Notes: generated by a model from the sequence alone, not told the origin. Counted from the first letter of the stretch, positions 33,142 to 42,617 are shown. The stretch is 64,000 nucleotides of DNA from Hyphomicrobium sp. (GCF_009026145.1 NZ_WBUE01000005.1:1-64000), one strand, 5' to 3'. A program made the numbers and translations.

Positions 33142-34902
33142 ATGGGAGCGCCTTTGGCTGGCGAACGCAAGATCGTCGGGTTGGTACTGGGCTTCGCCGC
33201 GTTCGCCGGCGTTACGGTCGTGCTCGCCCCGATCCCCGCCGCCGCGCAAATCCTCGATCCGCCGGCGCGTGGCATCGAGCCGCGCCGGCCCGTGCAGCTG
33301 CGCCCCACCCTCCCCGACGATGCGGTCCTCGAGGAGGAACGGCGCCGGGCCTTCGACGATGGCCGCTTCGGGCCCAACGAGACGGCGCCGGTGCCGCCGG
33401 TTGCCCCGCGCCAGGACGGGGACGAGCAGGCAGGGGAGGCTGGCCCTGGAGCCGGGGGCGACGACGAGGCCGCGGTCGAGGACGATGGCCTTGCCGGGGA
33501 CCAGGCGGCACGCCTACGCCGCCTCGCCGTACCGCAGGACGGCGACCCCATCACGGTGGTCGAGCCGCCGGCCCCGCAGGACGGCCTGATCGATCTCAGC
33601 GAGCCTACGGCGCCCATCGAGGGCGAGGAGGACATCACCCAGGTCGACATGCGATCGCCCGAGGACGTACGCGCGTTCGCCGCCGAGCCGGCAGGCTACG
33701 ACCCGCTGCTGCTGCAGGCCGAAGAAACCAACCCGGTATTCAGCGAGAGCAGGTTTCAGGGCTTTGTGCTCGACCCGTTTCCGCCCATCGGCACGAAGAT
33801 CGGCAGCTTCCTGTTATTTACAACCGTCGAGGCCAACTACGACTACAACAGCAACCTTTTCGCCTCGCCCGTGGCCTTCGGTGACAGCTCGCTCGAGGTG
33901 CGGCCAGCGGCGCGTCTGGCGTCGAACTGGAGCCGGCACGCCCTTGAGGCGCGCGCCAGCGGCGATCTCAGCTTCCACGACCGTTTCCCGTCGGAAGACG
34001 ATCGCGCCTACCTCGTGGAAGGCTTGGGACGCCTCGACGTGACCAGCCGCACCAACCTTCAGGGCTTGATCGCCCACGAGGAGGCGCAGGAAAGCCGCTC
34101 GGCGATCAACGCGAATACCGCCGGCTCGCGCCCGAACATCAATGTCGAGCGCTACCGCGCCGCCTTCAATCACCGTTTCAACCGGCTCTCGGTGCAGATG
34201 CGCGGTGGCATCATCGACACCGCCTACGGCGACGACATCATCGACGGGCAGGTGCAAAGCAACGCCGACCGCAACTACACGCTCTATGAGCAGGCAGTGC
34301 GCCCGAAGTGGGAGTTCTCGCCGTATCTGTTCCTGTTCTCGGATATCGCCATCAACCAGCGCGACTACGACGTGGCGGCATTCTCCGACGGCATCCTGCG
34401 CAGCTCCACCGGCCAGCGATACCGCGTCGGTGTGTCGTTCGGCGATGTCAGCGAAATCCTGCGCGGCAACATCAGCCTCGGCTACGGGCGGCAGACGCCC
34501 AACAGCCAAGAGCTCGAGGTCATCGATGGGCTGCTCATCGATGCCGATCTCGCCTGGCAGGTGACGCCGCTCACCGTGCTGCAGTTCACCGCGTCGAGCG
34601 AGGTGGCGGAGACGACGACGGCCGGCTCGGGCGGCGTCATGGAGCGCAACTACGGGCTCGAGGCACGCCACAGCTTCACGAAATACCTCGTCGGTCTGGC
34701 CGGCCTTGGCTACCTGACCCGCGACTTCGTCGGCGCCGGCATCACCGAGGAGCAGCTCACGGCGGCCGTCGGTAGCGAGTACTACCTCAACCGCTGGGCA
34801 GTGCTGTTCGCGCGCTATGAACACACCGACTTCCAAAGCTCGCAGCCCGCTAGCAGCTATACCGTCGAGGAGGTGCAGGCCGGCGTGCGCCTGCGTCACT
34901 AG
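33142..34902 (+). CDS. BBP2-type outer-membrane beta-barrel protein
   Basis: Secreted outer-membrane protein. A signal peptide ends near AAA-QILDPP. Residues about 45-190 are an acidic Pro/Glu-rich, probably disordered, periplasmic region. From TTVEANYDYNSNLFASP onward a beta-barrel of about 380 residues follows the putative beta-barrel porin 2 pattern (RPAARLASNWSRHALEARASGDLSF, quoted in part). It ends VQAGVRLRH. ATG 33142 is used; the track starts at the in-frame GTG 33127. Its function is unknown. Homologues often lie by polysaccharide genes, and galU and galE are the next genes here. Confidence 0.8.
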   Translation: MGAPLAGERKIVGLVLGFAAFAGVTVVLAPIPAAAQILDPPARGIEPRRPVQLRPTLPDDAVLEEERRRAFDDGRFGPNETAPVPPVAPRQDGDEQAGEAGPGAGGDDEAAVEDDGLAGDQAARLRRLAVPQDGDPITVVEPPAPQDGLIDLSEPTAPIEGEEDITQVDMRSPEDVRAFAAEPAGYDPLLLQAEETNPVFSESRFQGFVLDPFPPIGTKIGSFLLFTTVEANYDYNSNLFASPVAFGDSSLEVRPAARLASNWSRHALEARASGDLSFHDRFPSEDDRAYLVEGLGRLDVTSRTNLQGLIAHEEAQESRSAINANTAGSRPNINVERYRAAFNHRFNRLSVQMRGGIIDTAYGDDIIDGQVQSNADRNYTLYEQAVRPKWEFSPYLFLFSDIAINQRDYDVAAFSDGILRSSTGQRYRVGVSFGDVSEILRGNISLGYGRQTPNSQELEVIDGLLIDADLAWQVTPLTVLQFTASSEVAETTTAGSGGVMERNYGLEARHSFTKYLVGLAGLGYLTRDFVGAGITEEQLTAAVGSEYYLNRWAVLFARYEHTDFQSSQPASSYTVEEVQAGVRLRH

Positions 34903-34919
34903 CTGAAAAGCCGATCGGC

Positions 34920-35801
34920 CTAGACGAGCTTGGCGATGCCGGCCTTGAGCGCCGGGGCGAGATCGGGCCGGTCGAGGCCATACGCGACGTTGGCGAGCAG
35001 GAAGCCGATCTTGGTGCCGGTGTCGTAGATGGTGCCGTCGAAGCGGACGGCATGATAGGGCTGGCCCGCATTCAGCATGGCGAGCATGGCGTCGGTGAGC
35101 TGGATCTCGCCGCCGGCGCCGCGCTCCTGCGTGGCGAGGATATCGAAAATCTGCGGCTGCAGAATGTAGCGCCCGGTGATGTGCAGGTTCGACGGCGCCG
35201 TGCCCTGCTTCGGCTTCTCCACCATCTGCGTGACGCGCGAGACCTTGGCCGCCTTATCCTCGACGCCGACGATGCCATAAAGATGCGTCTCGCTTTCCGG
35301 CACCGGCGAGACCGCGATGTGATTGCCCCCATGCGTGTTGTAGGCCGCAATCATCTCGGCGAGACACGGCTTGCCGCCGTAATGCAGCATGTCGGGTAGC
35401 AGCAGCGCGAACGGCTCGTCGCCGACGATGTCGCGTGCGCACCACACGGCGTGCCCGAGCCCGAGTGGCGCCTGCTGGCGCGTGAAACTGGTGCGTCCGG
35501 CCTCGGGCAGAGCTTGCGCCAGCTCGGCCAGCTCCTTGCTCTTGCCGCGCTCGGCAAGCGTCGCCTCGAGCTCGGGCTGGCGATCGAAGTGGTCCTCGAT
35601 GGAACCCTTGTTGCGGCCGGTCACGAATACGAAGTGCTCAATTCCTGCGGAACGCGCCTCGTCGACCACGTGCTGAATGACCGGACGGTCGACGACCGTC
35701 AGCATCTCCTTGGGGATCGCCTTGGTGGCGGGCAGGAAGCGCGTGCCAAGCCCCGCCACGGGAAACACGGCCTTGCGGATACGCTGCGGGGAGGCGGGCA
35801 T
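34920..35801 (-). CDS. galU: UTP--glucose-1-phosphate uridylyltransferase
   Basis: Makes UDP-glucose for exopolysaccharide, LPS and osmolyte synthesis. The nucleotidyltransferase signature VAGLGTRFLPATKAIPKEML is at the N-terminus, with LGLGHAVWCA, VEKPK and YDTGTKIGFLLAN further on. GGAGTTCCCC precedes the ATG. It is 293 residues, the usual length, and is convergent with the barrel protein, 17 bases apart. It is divergent from galE, whose substrate is its product. Confidence 0.95.
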   Translation of the reverse strand: MPASPQRIRKAVFPVAGLGTRFLPATKAIPKEMLTVVDRPVIQHVVDEARSAGIEHFVFVTGRNKGSIEDHFDRQPELEATLAERGKSKELAELAQALPEAGRTSFTRQQAPLGLGHAVWCARDIVGDEPFALLLPDMLHYGGKPCLAEMIAAYNTHGGNHIAVSPVPESETHLYGIVGVEDKAAKVSRVTQMVEKPKQGTAPSNLHITGRYILQPQIFDILATQERGAGGEIQLTDAMLAMLNAGQPYHAVRFDGTIYDTGTKIGFLLANVAYGLDRPDLAPALKAGIAKLV

Positions 35802-35965
35802 GGGGAACTCCGAGCCTTGCTAGTTGTGGGATGGGGCAACTGGTGCGGATCTTGAATGGCGGGCGGCAAACCTGTGTGTGCGATTGAATCAATGCATAGT
35901 TAACGCCCCGCAATGGTAAGGTGCGCCCTCGAACGGCCGCAGCATCCGGAAGGCACGAAGCAACG

Positions 35966-36958
35966 ATGAGCATCCTCGTCACCGGCGGAGCCGGGTACAT
36001 CGGAAGCCATATGGTTCTCGAGCTCCTCGATAGTGGGGAAAGCGTCGTCGTTCTCGATAATCTGTCGACCGGGTTCCGTTGGGCGGTGCCGCCCAACGCC
36101 ACGCTCGTCGTCGGCGACATCGGCGACCAGGAACTCGTCCGCAGCATCGTGCGCAAGCACGGTGTGAAGTCGATTATCCACTTCGCCGGCTCGATCGTCG
36201 TGCCGGAATCTGTCGTCGACCCGCTCGGCTACTATCATAACAATACCGTCAAGTCGCGCGCCCTCATGGAGGTCGCGGTGGAGATGGGGATCGAGAACTT
36301 CATCTTTTCCTCGACGGCGGCAGTGTACGGCATGCCGAAGGAGATTCCCGTGCGCGAGGATGCCGCGCTGGCGCCCATGTCGCCGTATGGCTCGTCCAAG
36401 CTGATGACCGAGATCATGCTCGCCGACACCGCGCGCGCGCATAATTTCCGTTATGTGGCGTTGCGTTATTTCAACGTTGCCGGCGCCGATCCGAAGGGCC
36501 GCTCGGGCCAGTCGACGCCGCACGCGACGCACCTCATCAAGGTTGCCTGCGAGACCGCGCTCGGAAAGCGGCCCTACATGGAGGTATTCGGCACCGATTA
36601 TCCGACGCCGGACGGCACGTGCATCCGCGACTACATCCATGTGACGGATCTGGTGCGCGCGCACATGGCGGCGCTGCGCCACCTGCGCGACGGCGGCGAC
36701 TCCGACGTGTTCAATTGCGGCTATTCCAAAGGCTTCTCGGTGCTGCAGGTGATCGAGGCTGTGAAGCGCACGTCGGGCGCCGATTTCGAAGTACGCATGT
36801 CGCCTCGGCGCGCCGGCGATCCGGCTGCCATTGTGGCCGCCTCCGACAAGATCCGCGTGCGCCTCGGGTGGCGTCCCGAGTTCGATTGCCTCGAGACCAT
36901 CACCGTGCAGGCGCTGGCTTGGGAAGCGCATTTGCAGCAGTTCAAGCACGCGAGTTAG
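35966..36958 (+). CDS. galE: UDP-glucose 4-epimerase
   Basis: NAD-dependent short-chain dehydrogenase that interconverts UDP-glucose and UDP-galactose. The N-terminal VTGGAGYIGSHMVLELL binds NAD, FSSTAAVYG carries the catalytic Ser/Thr region, and SPYGSSKLMTE the Tyr-x3-Lys. The UDP-sugar loop includes RYFNVAGADPKGRSGQ. ATG 35966 starts directly at the Rossmann strand; the track start adds 15 unconserved residues. It is divergent from galU across 164 bases. Confidence 0.94.
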   Translation: MSILVTGGAGYIGSHMVLELLDSGESVVVLDNLSTGFRWAVPPNATLVVGDIGDQELVRSIVRKHGVKSIIHFAGSIVVPESVVDPLGYYHNNTVKSRALMEVAVEMGIENFIFSSTAAVYGMPKEIPVREDAALAPMSPYGSSKLMTEIMLADTARAHNFRYVALRYFNVAGADPKGRSGQSTPHATHLIKVACETALGKRPYMEVFGTDYPTPDGTCIRDYIHVTDLVRAHMAALRHLRDGGDSDVFNCGYSKGFSVLQVIEAVKRTSGADFEVRMSPRRAGDPAAIVAASDKIRVRLGWRPEFDCLETITVQALAWEAHLQQFKHAS

Positions 36959-37053
36959 CCCGCGCTTGGTGCTGGGCCGCAAATTTGCCGGGAAAATTGC
37001 GTTGACGAAGGTCGGTGGGCGCCGGCCGCGCGAGGCGTTGTGAGGAGGATCGA

Positions 37054-38334
37054 GTGAGGATTGCCAGCATCGCAATTCAAGCCGCGCATCTAGGTCGGCG
37101 CGCGGTCGCCGCTGCCGGCGCGGCGCTGACCTTGCTCGCCGTCATGGCCGCTCCCGCGCTGGCCGCCGATCCGTTTGCCGACTTCCTCGAAAGCCTGTGG
37201 CCGGAGGCGCAGGCCGAGGGCGTCTCGGGTGCCACGTTCGACGCCGCCTTCCGCGGCCTGAAGCCGGACTACTCGCTGCCCGATCTCATCATCGCCGGTC
37301 GCAAGCGCGACGACAGCGCCGGCCAGGCCGAGTTCACCAAGTCGGCGTTCGAATATCTCAATCCAAAATATCTCGCTTCGCTGGCCGTGCAGGGACGCAA
37401 GTTCCTCAAGGAGCATGAGAGGGACATCCTCAACATCGAGAAGAATACCGGCGTCGACCGCTACATCATGGTCGCCATCTGGGGCCGCGAGACTGCGTAC
37501 GGCACCCATAAGCTGCCGCACGACGCCATCCGCGTATTGGCCACGCAGGCCTTCACCGGCCGACGCAAGGATGAGTTTCGCCTCGAGATCATCGCCGCGC
37601 TGAAGATGCTGCAGGCCGGCGTGCCGCGCTCGAAGATGCGTGCTTCCTGGGCCGGCGCGGTGGGGCTGACGCAGTTCATGCCGACCGAATATTTCAAGCA
37701 CCTTGAGGACGGCGACGGCGACGGCAAGGCCGATATTTTCGATAGCGTACCGGATGCGCTCGCTTCCGCCGCCCGCCAGCTCGCCAACAAGGGCTGGGTG
37801 CGCGGGTTGCGCTGGGGCTACGAGGTTCACATGCCCGCGCGCGGCGACTGCTCACTCGAGGGACCGCCTGGCGAGCGCACGATCGGCGAATGGATGCAAC
37901 TCGGCTTCCAGCGCACCGGCGCCAAACCCTTCCGCCCCGAGGAAGAAGGCATCCGCGCCTACCTGATGATGCCCTCGGGCGCCTATGGGCCCGGCTTCCT
38001 TGCCACCGAGAATTTCAAGGTCATCCGCCTCTACAACACGTCCGACCTTTATGCGCTGTTCGTCGGCGATCTTTCCGACCGGATCGCGGGCGCCGGCGGA
38101 TTCCACGTTCCCGCTGCGCAGGTCGCCCAGCCGCGGACGGCGCAGGTGAAGGAAGTCCAGGAGCGTCTGTCGCGGCTCGGCTATCCCATGGACAAGATCG
38201 ACGGCAAGATCGGCTCCAACACCCGCCGGCAGGTCGGCACCTACCAGAAGACGAGCGGCCTCAAGATCGATTGCTGGCCCACCGAGGCGGTGCTCTCCCA
38301 CCTGCGTTCCAACGCCGCGCGCGCCCCGCAGTAG
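37054..38334 (+). CDS. MltB-type lytic murein transglycosylase with peptidoglycan-binding domain
   Basis: Periplasmic enzyme that cleaves the MurNAc-GlcNAc bond with 1,6-anhydro product. A signal peptide ends near ALA-ADPFAD. The catalytic Glu is in AIWGRETAYGTHKLPHD (about residue 148), and VGLTQFMPTEYFKH is the conserved Gln/Tyr segment. A DGDGDGKADIF loop may bind Ca. A PG_binding_1 domain closes the protein (about 365-420, VKEVQERLSRLGYPMDKIDGKIG in part). GTG 37054 has GAGGAGG five bases upstream and is preferred over the track start. Confidence 0.92.
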   Translation: MRIASIAIQAAHLGRRAVAAAGAALTLLAVMAAPALAADPFADFLESLWPEAQAEGVSGATFDAAFRGLKPDYSLPDLIIAGRKRDDSAGQAEFTKSAFEYLNPKYLASLAVQGRKFLKEHERDILNIEKNTGVDRYIMVAIWGRETAYGTHKLPHDAIRVLATQAFTGRRKDEFRLEIIAALKMLQAGVPRSKMRASWAGAVGLTQFMPTEYFKHLEDGDGDGKADIFDSVPDALASAARQLANKGWVRGLRWGYEVHMPARGDCSLEGPPGERTIGEWMQLGFQRTGAKPFRPEEEGIRAYLMMPSGAYGPGFLATENFKVIRLYNTSDLYALFVGDLSDRIAGAGGFHVPAAQVAQPRTAQVKEVQERLSRLGYPMDKIDGKIGSNTRRQVGTYQKTSGLKIDCWPTEAVLSHLRSNAARAPQ

Positions 38335-38432
38335 GCGCGCCAATCGCCAGTAGAAAATTCCGCTCCGCGTGCTATGCCCTGCGCGCCGGCAGTCCCCCTT
38401 CATGCCGGCTGTCCGGTCGCGGAGGAGGCACC

Positions 38433-39368
38433 ATGGATCGCTGGGTCGAGGAGACGTTTCACCCCCATTGGCGCGTGCGCCTGGCCGCAGACGAGGTGCT
38501 GCACGAGGTGAAGACGGAGCACCAGCACCTGGTGATCTTCAAGAACCGGACGTGGGGCACGGTGCTGATGCTCGATGGCGTCTGCCAGCTCACGACGTCG
38601 GACGAGTTCATCTATCACGAGATGATGGCGCACGTGCCGCTGATGGCGCTCGACAAGCCCAAGCGCGTGCTGGTGATTGGCGGCGGCGACGGCGGCGTCA
38701 TGCGCGAGGTGTTGAAGCATCCCACCATCGAGAAGGCGATGCTGTGCGAGATCGACCGCGAGGTGATCGATACGGCGCTGAAGTATTATCCCGAGATTCC
38801 CGGCAGCACGTTCGACGACGAGCGCACCGTCGTCGTTATTGCCGACGGGCGCAAGTTCGTCGCCGAAACGGATGAGCGCTTCGATGCCATCATCGTCGAT
38901 TCATCCGAGCCGATCGGCCCCTCGGCGGTGCTGCACACGCCGGAATTCTTCGCCGCGTGCAAGCATGCGCTGAAGGAAGGCGGCATCCTCGTCACGCAGA
39001 ACGGCCTGCCGTTCCTGTTCCCCGACCATCTGCGCGACACGACGCGCGCCTTCGCGTCCCTGTTCGAAAACGTGGCGCCCTACTTCTGCACCCAGCCCTG
39101 CTATTTCGGAGGGCCGTTTGCGCTCAACTGGGCCTCCGATGAGGACGAGCACCTCGACATCGGCGAGAAGAAGCTGGCCAAGCGCCAGGAGAGGCGCGGC
39201 ATCACGACTAAGTACTGGACGCCGGCGGTCCACGACGCCGCGTTCGCGCTGCCGCGTTACGCCGAGACCGTCGTCGAGCAGGCGATCATCGATGGGTGCA
39301 CCGATCGCGCTGCGGCCAAGAACAACGGGCGCGGCAAGAACAACAAGAACAAGAAGACGCGGCAATAG
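38433..39368 (+). CDS. speE: spermidine synthase (polyamine aminopropyltransferase)
   Basis: Transfers aminopropyl from decarboxylated S-adenosylmethionine to putrescine. The family motifs LDGVCQLTTSDEFIYHEMMAHVP (quoted in part), VIGGGDGGVMREVLKHP, CEIDREVID and the catalytic Asp of IIVDSSEPIGPS are intact. GGAGGAGG six bases before ATG 38433 fixes the start, against a much longer track ORF. The last 20 residues are Asn/Lys-rich (KNNGRGKNNKNKKTRQ), an unusual basic tail that could bind nucleic acid. speD is not seen nearby. Confidence 0.93.
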   Translation: MDRWVEETFHPHWRVRLAADEVLHEVKTEHQHLVIFKNRTWGTVLMLDGVCQLTTSDEFIYHEMMAHVPLMALDKPKRVLVIGGGDGGVMREVLKHPTIEKAMLCEIDREVIDTALKYYPEIPGSTFDDERTVVVIADGRKFVAETDERFDAIIVDSSEPIGPSAVLHTPEFFAACKHALKEGGILVTQNGLPFLFPDHLRDTTRAFASLFENVAPYFCTQPCYFGGPFALNWASDEDEHLDIGEKKLAKRQERRGITTKYWTPAVHDAAFALPRYAETVVEQAIIDGCTDRAAAKNNGRGKNNKNKKTRQ

Positions 39369-39374
39369 GCGGTG

Positions 39375-40565
39375 TCAGGTGGGCTCGGCCAGGTGCGTCC
39401 CGAGCAGGCTGTCGTAAACCTGCAGCGTCTGCTGCTTCATCTGCTTGAGCGAGAACGCCTTGAGTACGTGCCCGCGTGCGCGGGTCCCCATGCGGGCGTG
39501 CTCGTCGGGCGCCATAGCCAGCGCCTCGGCGATGGCATCGGCGAGGCGCTGGGGATCCTCGGGCGGCACCAGCCAGCCGGTCGCACGGTCCGCGGAAACG
39601 CCGGGACGGCCGAGCACGGTCTCTGGCGGGGCGCCGATGTCGGTGGCGATGACCGGCGTCGCCATGACTTGCGCCTCGGTGGCAGCCCGGCCGAAGGCTT
39701 CCGGCTCGATCGAGGCGACGACAGCCACGTGCGAGGCACGGAAGGCTGCTGCCATGTCGTCCTCGTGCCCGACGATGCGCACGTGCTCATCCAGCCCGGC
39801 CGAGCGAATCTGTTGTGCCAATCCTGCTTTGTAGGCGCTGCGCCGCTGCGCATCGCCAGCGAGGATGAACACCGTGTCGTCGAGAACGTCCCGCTGCGCC
39901 AGCAGCGCCGCCGCCGCGATGACGACCTTCTGGCCTTTCCACGGTGTCAGTCGCGCGGCGTGCAGCACCACGCGCCTATTTGGCTCTATCCCCCAGCGGC
40001 GGCGCACGGCAGCGACGCGCTCGGGCGCTACGTTGGCGGGATCGAACAGCCTTCCATCGACGCCGCGATAGATGACGTGCAGCTTGGCGCGGGGCGTTCC
40101 GTAGCGCATCCGAATGAGGTCGGAGGTGTAATGCGAGTTGGCGATGACCGCATCGCCGCGCGCCATGACGCTGTTGTAGAGTCGCTTGAGGTCGGATTTC
40201 TCCGAATAGGCGCCATGGTAGGTGGTGACGAACGGCACGCCGGTGCGGCGCGCGGCGATGAGCGCGCTCCAAGCCGGGGCGCGGCTGCGCGCGTGAATGA
40301 GATCGACGCCAGTGCGGCGCACGACGTTGGCGATGCGATGGGCGTTCCACAAAAGGCGAAACGGACTCTTTGCCGCGGCCGGAAAGAACTGCACCTCGGC
40401 GCCGGTATCGCGCAGGCGCTGCACGAGGCGACCACCCTCGGTCAAAACGATGCAGTGGCCGCCGGCCGTGTGCACCGCATCGGCAATCTCGATGGTGGAA
40501 AGCTCCGCTCCGCCGGTATCGAGCTCGGGGATGATCTGCAGTATGGTCGGGCGCTTCTCGGCCAC
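39375..40565 (-). CDS. GT4-family glycosyltransferase
   Basis: Retaining GT-B glycosyltransferase, probably in LPS or exopolysaccharide assembly. The N-terminus QIIPELDTGGAELSTIEIA is the acceptor-domain motif of GT4 enzymes. ARLTPWKGQKVVIAA starts the donor domain, and EPEAFGRAATEAQVMATPVIA holds the E-x7-E motif. The start is GTG 40565 with GGAGG eight bases upstream. It is convergent with speE, 6 bases apart, and only 34 bases separate its start from the divergent hydrolase gene. Confidence 0.9.
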   Translation of the reverse strand: MAEKRPTILQIIPELDTGGAELSTIEIADAVHTAGGHCIVLTEGGRLVQRLRDTGAEVQFFPAAAKSPFRLLWNAHRIANVVRRTGVDLIHARSRAPAWSALIAARRTGVPFVTTYHGAYSEKSDLKRLYNSVMARGDAVIANSHYTSDLIRMRYGTPRAKLHVIYRGVDGRLFDPANVAPERVAAVRRRWGIEPNRRVVLHAARLTPWKGQKVVIAAAALLAQRDVLDDTVFILAGDAQRRSAYKAGLAQQIRSAGLDEHVRIVGHEDDMAAAFRASHVAVVASIEPEAFGRAATEAQVMATPVIATDIGAPPETVLGRPGVSADRATGWLVPPEDPQRLADAIAEALAMAPDEHARMGTRARGHVLKAFSLKQMKQQTLQVYDSLLGTHLAEPT

Positions 40566-40599
40566 AAGCTATCCTCCGGCGGCGAAAAGGTTGTTTAGA

Positions 40600-41409
40600 T
40601 TGAGTGAGAGCGAACCGCAATTCCTCGACTTGGGTCCAGGCGAAACGGCCCCGCCGCGGCGCATTGCCTATCGGGTCGACCCGCCGCCGCCCGGCAGTGT
40701 CGGCCTATTCTGGCTATCGGGCTACAAATCGGACATGGCGAGCACCAAGGCGACCGAGCTCGCCGGCTTTGCCTGCGCCAACGGCTACGGCTGTACCCGC
40801 TTCGACTATTCCGGCCACGGCGTATCGAGCGGCAAGTTCGAGGATGGCACCATCGGTGCGTGGCTGGAGGAGGCGGAGGCGGTGTTCCGTCGCCTCACCG
40901 AGGGGGGGCAGATCGTCGTCGGCTCCAGCATGGGCGGCTATATCGCGCTGCTGCTCCTGCGCCGACTGATGCAGGTGGCACCAAACGACGCCGCCCGCAT
41001 CCTTGGGCTCATCCTCATCGCGCCAGCCTGGGACATGACCGAGGAGCTGATGTGGAAGCAGTTCAACCTCAGCGCGCGGCGTGAGCTCGAGGACACCGGT
41101 GTCTTTCGTCAGCCGTCCGAATACGGCGAGCCCTATGCCATCACGCGCGCCCTCATCGAGGAGGGTCGCAGTCATCTCATGGCCAAGAAACCGTTCGACC
41201 CCGGGCGACCGGTCATCATCCTTCAGGGGCGACTCGATACCTCCGTGCCCATCGGGCACGCGCGCGCCTTGCTGCAGCTGCTGCAAGGTGGCTGGGCAGA
41301 GTTTATCGAGGTTCCGGACGGCGAACACCGTCTTTCGCGCCCCCAGGACTTGTCGTTGCTTTTCACAAAAATCGACGAGCTGGCGGCCCGTTATGCGCCG
41401 GGCAATTGA
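40600..41409 (+). CDS. alpha/beta-hydrolase fold protein
   Basis: A serine hydrolase of about 269 residues. The nucleophile elbow is GSSMGGYIALLL (about residue 110), an oxyanion region is in FWLSGYKSDM, the acid is probably in LQGRLDTSVP, and the catalytic His is in PDGEHRLSRPQDL. This layout resembles the ABHD10-like thioesterase/esterase group. The start is taken as TTG 40600, with AAAAGG eight bases upstream; the track start lies far inside the antisense of the GT4 gene. The substrate is unknown. Confidence 0.85.
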   Translation: MSESEPQFLDLGPGETAPPRRIAYRVDPPPPGSVGLFWLSGYKSDMASTKATELAGFACANGYGCTRFDYSGHGVSSGKFEDGTIGAWLEEAEAVFRRLTEGGQIVVGSSMGGYIALLLLRRLMQVAPNDAARILGLILIAPAWDMTEELMWKQFNLSARRELEDTGVFRQPSEYGEPYAITRALIEEGRSHLMAKKPFDPGRPVIILQGRLDTSVPIGHARALLQLLQGGWAEFIEVPDGEHRLSRPQDLSLLFTKIDELAARYAPGN

Positions 41410-41475
41410 GGCATCGACAGCCGCCTCGGTCCGTGGAAAGCTGTCACTCGCGTTTGTAGAATAGCGAGCTCCGCC

Positions 41476-41760
41476 ATGAAGCAAGCGGGACTTCTTGTCC
41501 TTGGCGTCGCGTTCTCGGTACCCCTATTTCCATTGGCCGCTGCAGCGGGCGCAGCCTCCGATGACGGGACCAGCATAGAGGTGGAGGGGCCGGCCGCCCT
41601 GCCCGTCGAGAAGGAGATGGGCTATCGCCCGCGCTGGGCAGATCCCAATGCCAAGCCATCCGAGCCTGGTATCGAGAACGACCCGACGCCGTTTGACCCC
41701 ACCGACGTCGATGCCAACTCGGACACGCTCAACAACAACCTGAACAACATGGACCAGTAA
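41476..41760 (+). CDS. small secreted acidic protein, unknown
   Basis: A 94-residue precursor with a signal peptide (KQAGLLVLGVAFSVPLFPLA, cleaved around AAA). The mature part is acidic and ends in an Asn/Asp-rich stretch (DTLNNNLNNMDQ). There is no recognisable domain. The same strand as the hydrolase and HPF-like genes; gaps of 66 and 206 bases suggest separate transcripts. Confidence 0.65.
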   Translation: MKQAGLLVLGVAFSVPLFPLAAAAGAASDDGTSIEVEGPAALPVEKEMGYRPRWADPNAKPSEPGIENDPTPFDPTDVDANSDTLNNNLNNMDQ

Positions 41761-41966
41761 CCCCGCGCGGTGCGGCGTCCGTCGCACTGCGTGAACCTCT
41801 GGAGGTGTGATGCGTTGCCAACCTAGCGATCGTCTCAAATCACAAGTTCCGCCACATTTGCAGCAGCTTGCGCGGCGTCAATGAACACGCGTACGCCATA
41901 GGGCGACCATGCGCGGACGCTTTCATCTACCAACTGCCACGTGACGACACGAAACCGGAGAGAACG

Positions 41967-42548
41967 ATGGAAAGACCCCTGCAGATCGCATTCAAGAACG
42001 TGGAAAGCTCGGCTTCCTTGGAAACGTTGGTCCGCGACCGGGTGGAACGGCTGCAGCGCTTCCATCCGAACATCACGGGCGCGCGCGTCGTCGTCGAGGT
42101 CCCGCATCGCAGCCCCGAAGGCGCCAAGCCACCTCTTGGGATTGCGGTGGAGATCGACGTCCCTGGACGCAGCCCGGTAATCGCCAAGGGCCAGCAGGAG
42201 CGACGCGAGCTGAAGGGCGACAGCTCGGCGATCGTTAACCGCGTTTTCGAGGCGGTCGAACGCCAGCTCGAGCAGATCACCGCCATCCGCAAGGGCGAGG
42301 TGAAGCAGCACGGTTCGGCCGGTGACACCGGCGTGGTGGTACGCCTGTTCCGCGAGCAGAACTACGGCTTCATCGAGGTCAAGGACTCCCCGGACCTCTA
42401 CTTCTCGAGCGACGTCGTAGGCAACGGGTCGTTCGAGAGCATCAAGGTTGGCTCGATCGTGCACGTAACGCGAGCCACGACCGAGGGTCCGATGGGACCG
42501 CAGGCGAGCTCGGTCAAGCTGATGGGCGCCGGTCGTAGCCCTTCATGA
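41967..42548 (+). CDS. HPF/RaiA ribosome-hibernation domain fused to cold-shock domain
   Basis: Two-domain protein of 193 residues. Residues 1-105 resemble the HPF/RaiA (sigma-54 modulation) fold (LQIAFKNVESSASLETLVRDRVERLQRF, quoted in part), which docks in the ribosomal decoding region during stasis. Residues 118-190 form a cold-shock OB fold, with TGVVVRLFREQNYGFIEV and DLYFSSDVV replacing RNP1 and RNP2. ATG 41967 has CGGAGA upstream and replaces the track start. The usual hpf position between rpoN and ptsN is empty in this genome segment. Confidence 0.85.
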   Translation: MERPLQIAFKNVESSASLETLVRDRVERLQRFHPNITGARVVVEVPHRSPEGAKPPLGIAVEIDVPGRSPVIAKGQQERRELKGDSSAIVNRVFEAVERQLEQITAIRKGEVKQHGSAGDTGVVVRLFREQNYGFIEVKDSPDLYFSSDVVGNGSFESIKVGSIVHVTRATTEGPMGPQASSVKLMGAGRSPS

Positions 42549-42617
42549 TGTTGCCAACATGCATCCGTCGTCTTTGCCCGGCATGCTAGGGAGGAGCAAG
42601 GAAAGGGGAGGGACCGG

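Noticed and set aside
39372-40598. 408-residue plus-strand ORF
   Set aside because: It is antisense to the GT4 glycosyltransferase, which has clear motifs.
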